Origin: Akkermansiaceae bacterium
GTDB taxonomy: Bacteria; Verrucomicrobiota; Verrucomicrobiia; Verrucomicrobiales; Akkermansiaceae
Direction of reading: 5' to 3'
Length of the DNA: 17,508 bases
Assembly (NCBI GenBank): GCA_018676385.1
Contig: JABHEX010000369.1
Span: forward strand, 1-17,508
Below, in pieces: positions 14,346 to 17,508 of the stretch; the stretch's first letter is position 1; every line of letters begins with the position of its first letter. The notes below the pieces were generated by a model that searched no databases, had not been told where the DNA came from, and worked only from the letters and a program-made list of their open reading frames with translations. The position numbers were made by a program, and so were the translations under genes.

Positions 14346-17162
14346 GTGTCAGTCGCAACTAATCAATCCAAACTATTATTCATTCTCTGCATCTTATTAG
14401 GAATGATCGCTTTTAGCATCATTCCTGAAGCACTAAACAGCGATGAACAAACAGTAAAGAAGACCTCTCATTCAGAGAGAAGAGTCACGCATACCCTAAG
14501 TAATACAATATTACCAAGAACAGCCACAACCCTCACGCCCAAGGATTTTGTTACGGGTTATTTGGACCATGCTCCGCTATTGCGCGAGGCCAAACGTCTG
14601 GAGAAAGATAAAGAAATCTACAGATTTGCTAAGGCAATTGAAGTCAATATTACACCACAAAACGCGGGTGAATGGTTACGGCAAGGTAATCGCGATATCT
14701 GGAAACTGAAAATATGCTCACCAGGTGCCAGTTCTCTCAATATTGGTTTCAAAAAATACTACATGCCGAATGGCGGGGAACTTGAGATTCACCGACCAGA
14801 AGCAAATAGCCCATATCGCGCATTTACGCACGCCGATAATGATGAGCACGGTGAGCTCTGGACGCCACTTCTCGCGGGCGATCAGATGATTGTTCGTGCC
14901 AGCGTGCCGGTGGGAATGCGTGATCAGCTGGCACTGCAAATCGCAGCAATTAATCATGGATTCAGGCCATTATTCTCTAAAAATCTTTTGAATGCAGGGC
15001 GCCAAAAAATAGGTGGAGATGTCACAGGCATCTGTCACGTAGACGCAATTTGCCGCAGTGGTGATTCTAACATCAACGAGCCGCTCGGGATAATACTAGA
15101 TTTTTATCAGGATCAAATTCGATCCGTGGCAGCCTGCACATTGGGTGGTGTAGATGCCTGTTCTGGTGCTTTGATCAACAACACTGACAATAATAAAAAA
15201 CCCTATTTGCTTACCGCTGATCACTGCGGAATCAATTCTTCTAATGCGGCTTCAGTCGTTTGCTATTTCAATTTTCAGAACAGTACGTGTCGCCCGCGTA
15301 GTAGTGCTGCTAGTGCGGCCGTCGGCGATGGTAACTTGAGCCAATTTTCTACCGGCAGCATTCTTAGAGCTTCTCATGATTCATCAGATTTTTGTCTTGT
15401 GGAGCTGGATGATCCGATCCCTGCTAGCTTCGATGTCCACTATGCAGGATGGAACCGTAGCAATACAGTTCCAACTATGGCTGTGTGTGTTCATCATCCC
15501 GCCGTGGCTGAAAAGCGTGTTAGCGTAGATACAGATGATCTGGGTCAGCTCGGTAAGTACTGGGTCGTCAATGACTGGGACTACGGCACTACCGAAGGCG
15601 GCTCGTCTGGTTCGCCTCTGTTTGATTCCGATGGACGCATTGTCGGTCAACTCTACGGCGGAAACGCAGCCTGCGGAAACGATCTCGAGGACACATATGG
15701 CAAATTGTTCAATTCTTGGACTGGAAACAACACCGAATCGACGCGGCTAAGCAACTGGCTTGATCCATCAGGAAGCGGTGTGACAACTTTGGATGGATTA
15801 GATCATTCACCCGCGTTGCTCATAGATAATGCTGAAGTGCTTGAAAGTGACAGCGGCACAAGCAACATGATCTTTACCGTATGGTTATCTCAGCCGAGCG
15901 CAAATGATATAAGTGTAGATTTTCAAATCAGCAACGTGAGTGCCATTTCAGGGGTTGATTACATAGGCAGTGTTGGGACCGTTGTTTTTGCAAGTGGAGA
16001 AGTAGAAAAAACCATTACGGTTCCTGTAGTCGGCGACACCCTAGCTGAGCAAGATGAAACCTTCTCCATACTACTGAGTAATGCAGTTGGCGCCGTTTTG
16101 CGTAAAGCTCAGGCTACTGGGAAAATACTAACAGATGATTTTGCTGTCCCAATAATTAGCGGTTTGACTAGTGTTGAAGCAGTCACAAATAGTACGTTTA
16201 GCCATCAGTTAACTGTAGCAAATCTTCCTGCTGTATTCAGTCTCACAGGTGGCTACCCACCAGGAATGACAATTGACAAACATACAGGTCTTGTGGAGTG
16301 GGTGCCAAATACATCGGGGACTTATAGCTACAGAGTCCATGCTAAAAATCCCTCGGGTTCAGATTTCCACACAGTTAGTGTGAATGTTACTGATGGCCCC
16401 AGCACACTATCGGCAGCGGAGCTTGAGGGCAAAGGTGTTGGATTCCGAACATATTCAGCACTCTGGGATCTTGAGATATCAATCACCCATGATGGCACAG
16501 ACGCTTTAAAAAGCAGTAGTATTGGTGATAACGGACTATCTGAGTTTTCTATCACTGTTAACGGACCAGGAACGATCAACTTTTGGTTGCGCGTGAGTAG
16601 TGAGGAAGATTATGACTTTTGTTACTTTGCTCTTAATGGTGACACTGTGCTCGCGAGATCAGGATCCACGGCTTGGGAGCAGCATAGCTATAACCTAAAA
16701 CCAGGAGCCAATAGCCTTTGTTGGACTTACACCAAAGACTCCTCTGATACCGATGGAGATGATGCCGCATATCTTGATGAAGTCACGTTCAGTGGTTACG
16801 CGGGCTGGACCGCAATTCATGGCATTACAACAGCGGGTGGTTTTTTTATGGATGCTGAGGGAGATGGTGTAGCTAATGGGTTAGAATATGCCATCGGAAT
16901 TTCACCATTACTATTTGATTCTCACATGCTTCCCAGGCCATACATGAACAATAGCCAGCTGCTAAAGCTATCATTCACCAAACCTTCAGATGTATCAGGG
17001 ATTACTTATGATGCAGAGGTTTCAGATAATTTGCAAAACTGGAATACCACAGGACGATCCATCCTGACCAATTCTAGCAGTCTTTTTGATGCCATACAAA
17101 TACCAGCGACTCCTGAGACCAGTATGAAATACATGCGTTTGAAAGTGACGCCGTCACCGTAA
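14346..17162 (+). CDS. Secreted Lys-C-type serine endopeptidase with Calx-beta and beta-sandwich modules
   Basis: 938 residues. The start is GTG 14346, giving a hydrophobic export signal at about 9-27. A propeptide region (about 30-225) precedes a lysyl endopeptidase (Achromobacter protease I-like) domain at about 228-486. The triad is His293 (TADHCG), Asp348 (SSDFCL) and Ser421 (GGSSGSP). Landmark stretches FNFQNSTCR, HHPAVAEKRVS and WLDPSGSG also match that family. Asp449 (EDTYGK) aligns with the residue that gives lysine specificity; the family His in GQLHGG is Tyr437 here. Then follow a Calx-beta domain (about 490-598), an Ig-like domain of the putative-Ig (He_PIG) type (about 603-683), a jelly-roll domain with a DSSDTDGDDAAYLDEV segment (about 688-818), and a C-terminal module with DAEGDGVANGLEYAIG (836-851) often seen in verrucomicrobial exported proteins. 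It likely digests extracellular protein. Confidence 0.9.
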   Translation: MSVATNQSKLLFILCILLGMIAFSIIPEALNSDEQTVKKTSHSERRVTHTLSNTILPRTATTLTPKDFVTGYLDHAPLLREAKRLEKDKEIYRFAKAIEVNITPQNAGEWLRQGNRDIWKLKICSPGASSLNIGFKKYYMPNGGELEIHRPEANSPYRAFTHADNDEHGELWTPLLAGDQMIVRASVPVGMRDQLALQIAAINHGFRPLFSKNLLNAGRQKIGGDVTGICHVDAICRSGDSNINEPLGIILDFYQDQIRSVAACTLGGVDACSGALINNTDNNKKPYLLTADHCGINSSNAASVVCYFNFQNSTCRPRSSAASAAVGDGNLSQFSTGSILRASHDSSDFCLVELDDPIPASFDVHYAGWNRSNTVPTMAVCVHHPAVAEKRVSVDTDDLGQLGKYWVVNDWDYGTTEGGSSGSPLFDSDGRIVGQLYGGNAACGNDLEDTYGKLFNSWTGNNTESTRLSNWLDPSGSGVTTLDGLDHSPALLIDNAEVLESDSGTSNMIFTVWLSQPSANDISVDFQISNVSAISGVDYIGSVGTVVFASGEVEKTITVPVVGDTLAEQDETFSILLSNAVGAVLRKAQATGKILTDDFAVPIISGLTSVEAVTNSTFSHQLTVANLPAVFSLTGGYPPGMTIDKHTGLVEWVPNTSGTYSYRVHAKNPSGSDFHTVSVNVTDGPSTLSAAELEGKGVGFRTYSALWDLEISITHDGTDALKSSSIGDNGLSEFSITVNGPGTINFWLRVSSEEDYDFCYFALNGDTVLARSGSTAWEQHSYNLKPGANSLCWTYTKDSSDTDGDDAAYLDEVTFSGYAGWTAIHGITTAGGFFMDAEGDGVANGLEYAIGISPLLFDSHMLPRPYMNNSQLLKLSFTKPSDVSGITYDAEVSDNLQNWNTTGRSILTNSSSLFDAIQIPATPETSMKYMRLKVTPSP

Positions 17163-17186
17163 GTAACCCCACTGTGGGTTGACGGT
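17156..17186 (+). other. Hairpin at the end of the protease gene
   Basis: ACCGT (17156-17160) pairs with ACGGT (17182-17186), and inside it AACCC (17165-17169) with GGGTT (17176-17180). It overlaps the stop codon and has no T run, so it may be a 3'-end stabilising or Rho-linked structure and not a classical terminator. Confidence 0.35.
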
Positions 17187-17346
17187 AAAATGGTCATGTC
17201 ATTGCATTGAGCAATTGTTATGTGATTTGCGCCTATTACATAAAGTAGTATCATCATATGTTCATGGTGAATCCGTCATTTAGTGTGGCGTTTAAATTAA
17301 AAAAATTTATTGTAATAAGTTGCATCCGCGCAAACGTAATGCACAC

Positions 17347-17508
17347 ATGAAAAAATTGAGCTACATTTGTATATTTTTTATAGGTCTTTTATCGATACAA
17401 GCCTTCGCTGCTAAACCTGTTTGGATCTGGAAAGCTGGTAAGATCGCCGATGAGGAGGCAAACTTTAAAACTACCCTGACGCTGAAGGCGAAACCTGCCA
17501 AGGCACCA
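17347..17508 (+). CDS. Secreted protein, N-terminal fragment cut by the window edge
   Basis: 54 residues are visible: a signal peptide (MKKLSYICIFFIGLLSIQAFA) and then AKPVWIWKAGKIADEEANFK. The PVWIW opening after the signal, followed by a charged stretch leading into a strand, resembles the start of carbohydrate-binding beta-sandwich regions found on large exported planctomycete/verrucomicrobial proteins (weak resemblance). It is 184 bases after the protease gene, so probably a separate unit. Confidence 0.7.
   Translation, partial: MKKLSYICIFFIGLLSIQAFAAKPVWIWKAGKIADEEANFKTTLTLKAKPAKAP

Overview
The window looks like chromosomal DNA from a member of the Verrucomicrobiota (inference). The evidence is a PEP-CTERM protein ending in a polyarginine anchor signal, a giant secreted protease whose C-terminal module carries the 'DGVANGLEYAIG' type motif common in that phylum, several more secreted proteins of unknown function, a chlamydia-like (class Ic) ribonucleotide reductase, and many genes without a recognisable Shine-Dalgarno sequence. 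No rRNA, tRNA, insertion sequence, integrase or CRISPR array was seen.

Left part (1-3611): a minus-strand operon for a zinc/manganese-type ABC transporter. In transcription order it holds the binding protein (2684-1791), a small membrane-anchored protein of unknown function (1743-1261), the ATPase (1268-510) and the permease (517 to the left edge, incomplete). The last three overlap by 8 bases at each junction. Divergent from it is gluQ (2757-3611), a tRNA(Asp)-modifying glutamyl-Q synthetase. A 744-base gap with several inverted repeats follows.

Centre (4356-9991): a class I ribonucleotide reductase cluster, beta-beta-alpha. The second beta gene (5509-6585) encodes a complete class Ic-type subunit: all six metal ligands, leucine at the radical-tyrosine position, and all radical-transfer residues. 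The first beta gene (4356-5414) is a paralogue in which four of six metal ligands are replaced (Gln, Arg, Thr, Arg) and the radical-transfer tyrosines are gone, but the C-terminal tail that docks on the alpha subunit is kept. It looks like a bacterial counterpart of the yeast Rnr2/Rnr4 arrangement, an active beta with an inactive beta-prime. This is the most interesting feature of the window. The alpha subunit (1082 aa) has a long N-terminal extension with one clear ATP cone and two degenerate cone-like regions. A strong terminator closes the cluster.

Right part (10243-17508): mostly unrelated exported proteins. They are a short WD40-like protein, a small secreted protein, a three-LysM protein (minus strand), a PEP-CTERM protein, a Lys-C-type serine endopeptidase with Calx-beta and other beta-sandwich modules, and the start of another secreted protein at the right edge. 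A perfect CRP-type site (TGTGA-N6-TCACA) lies upstream of the protease gene.
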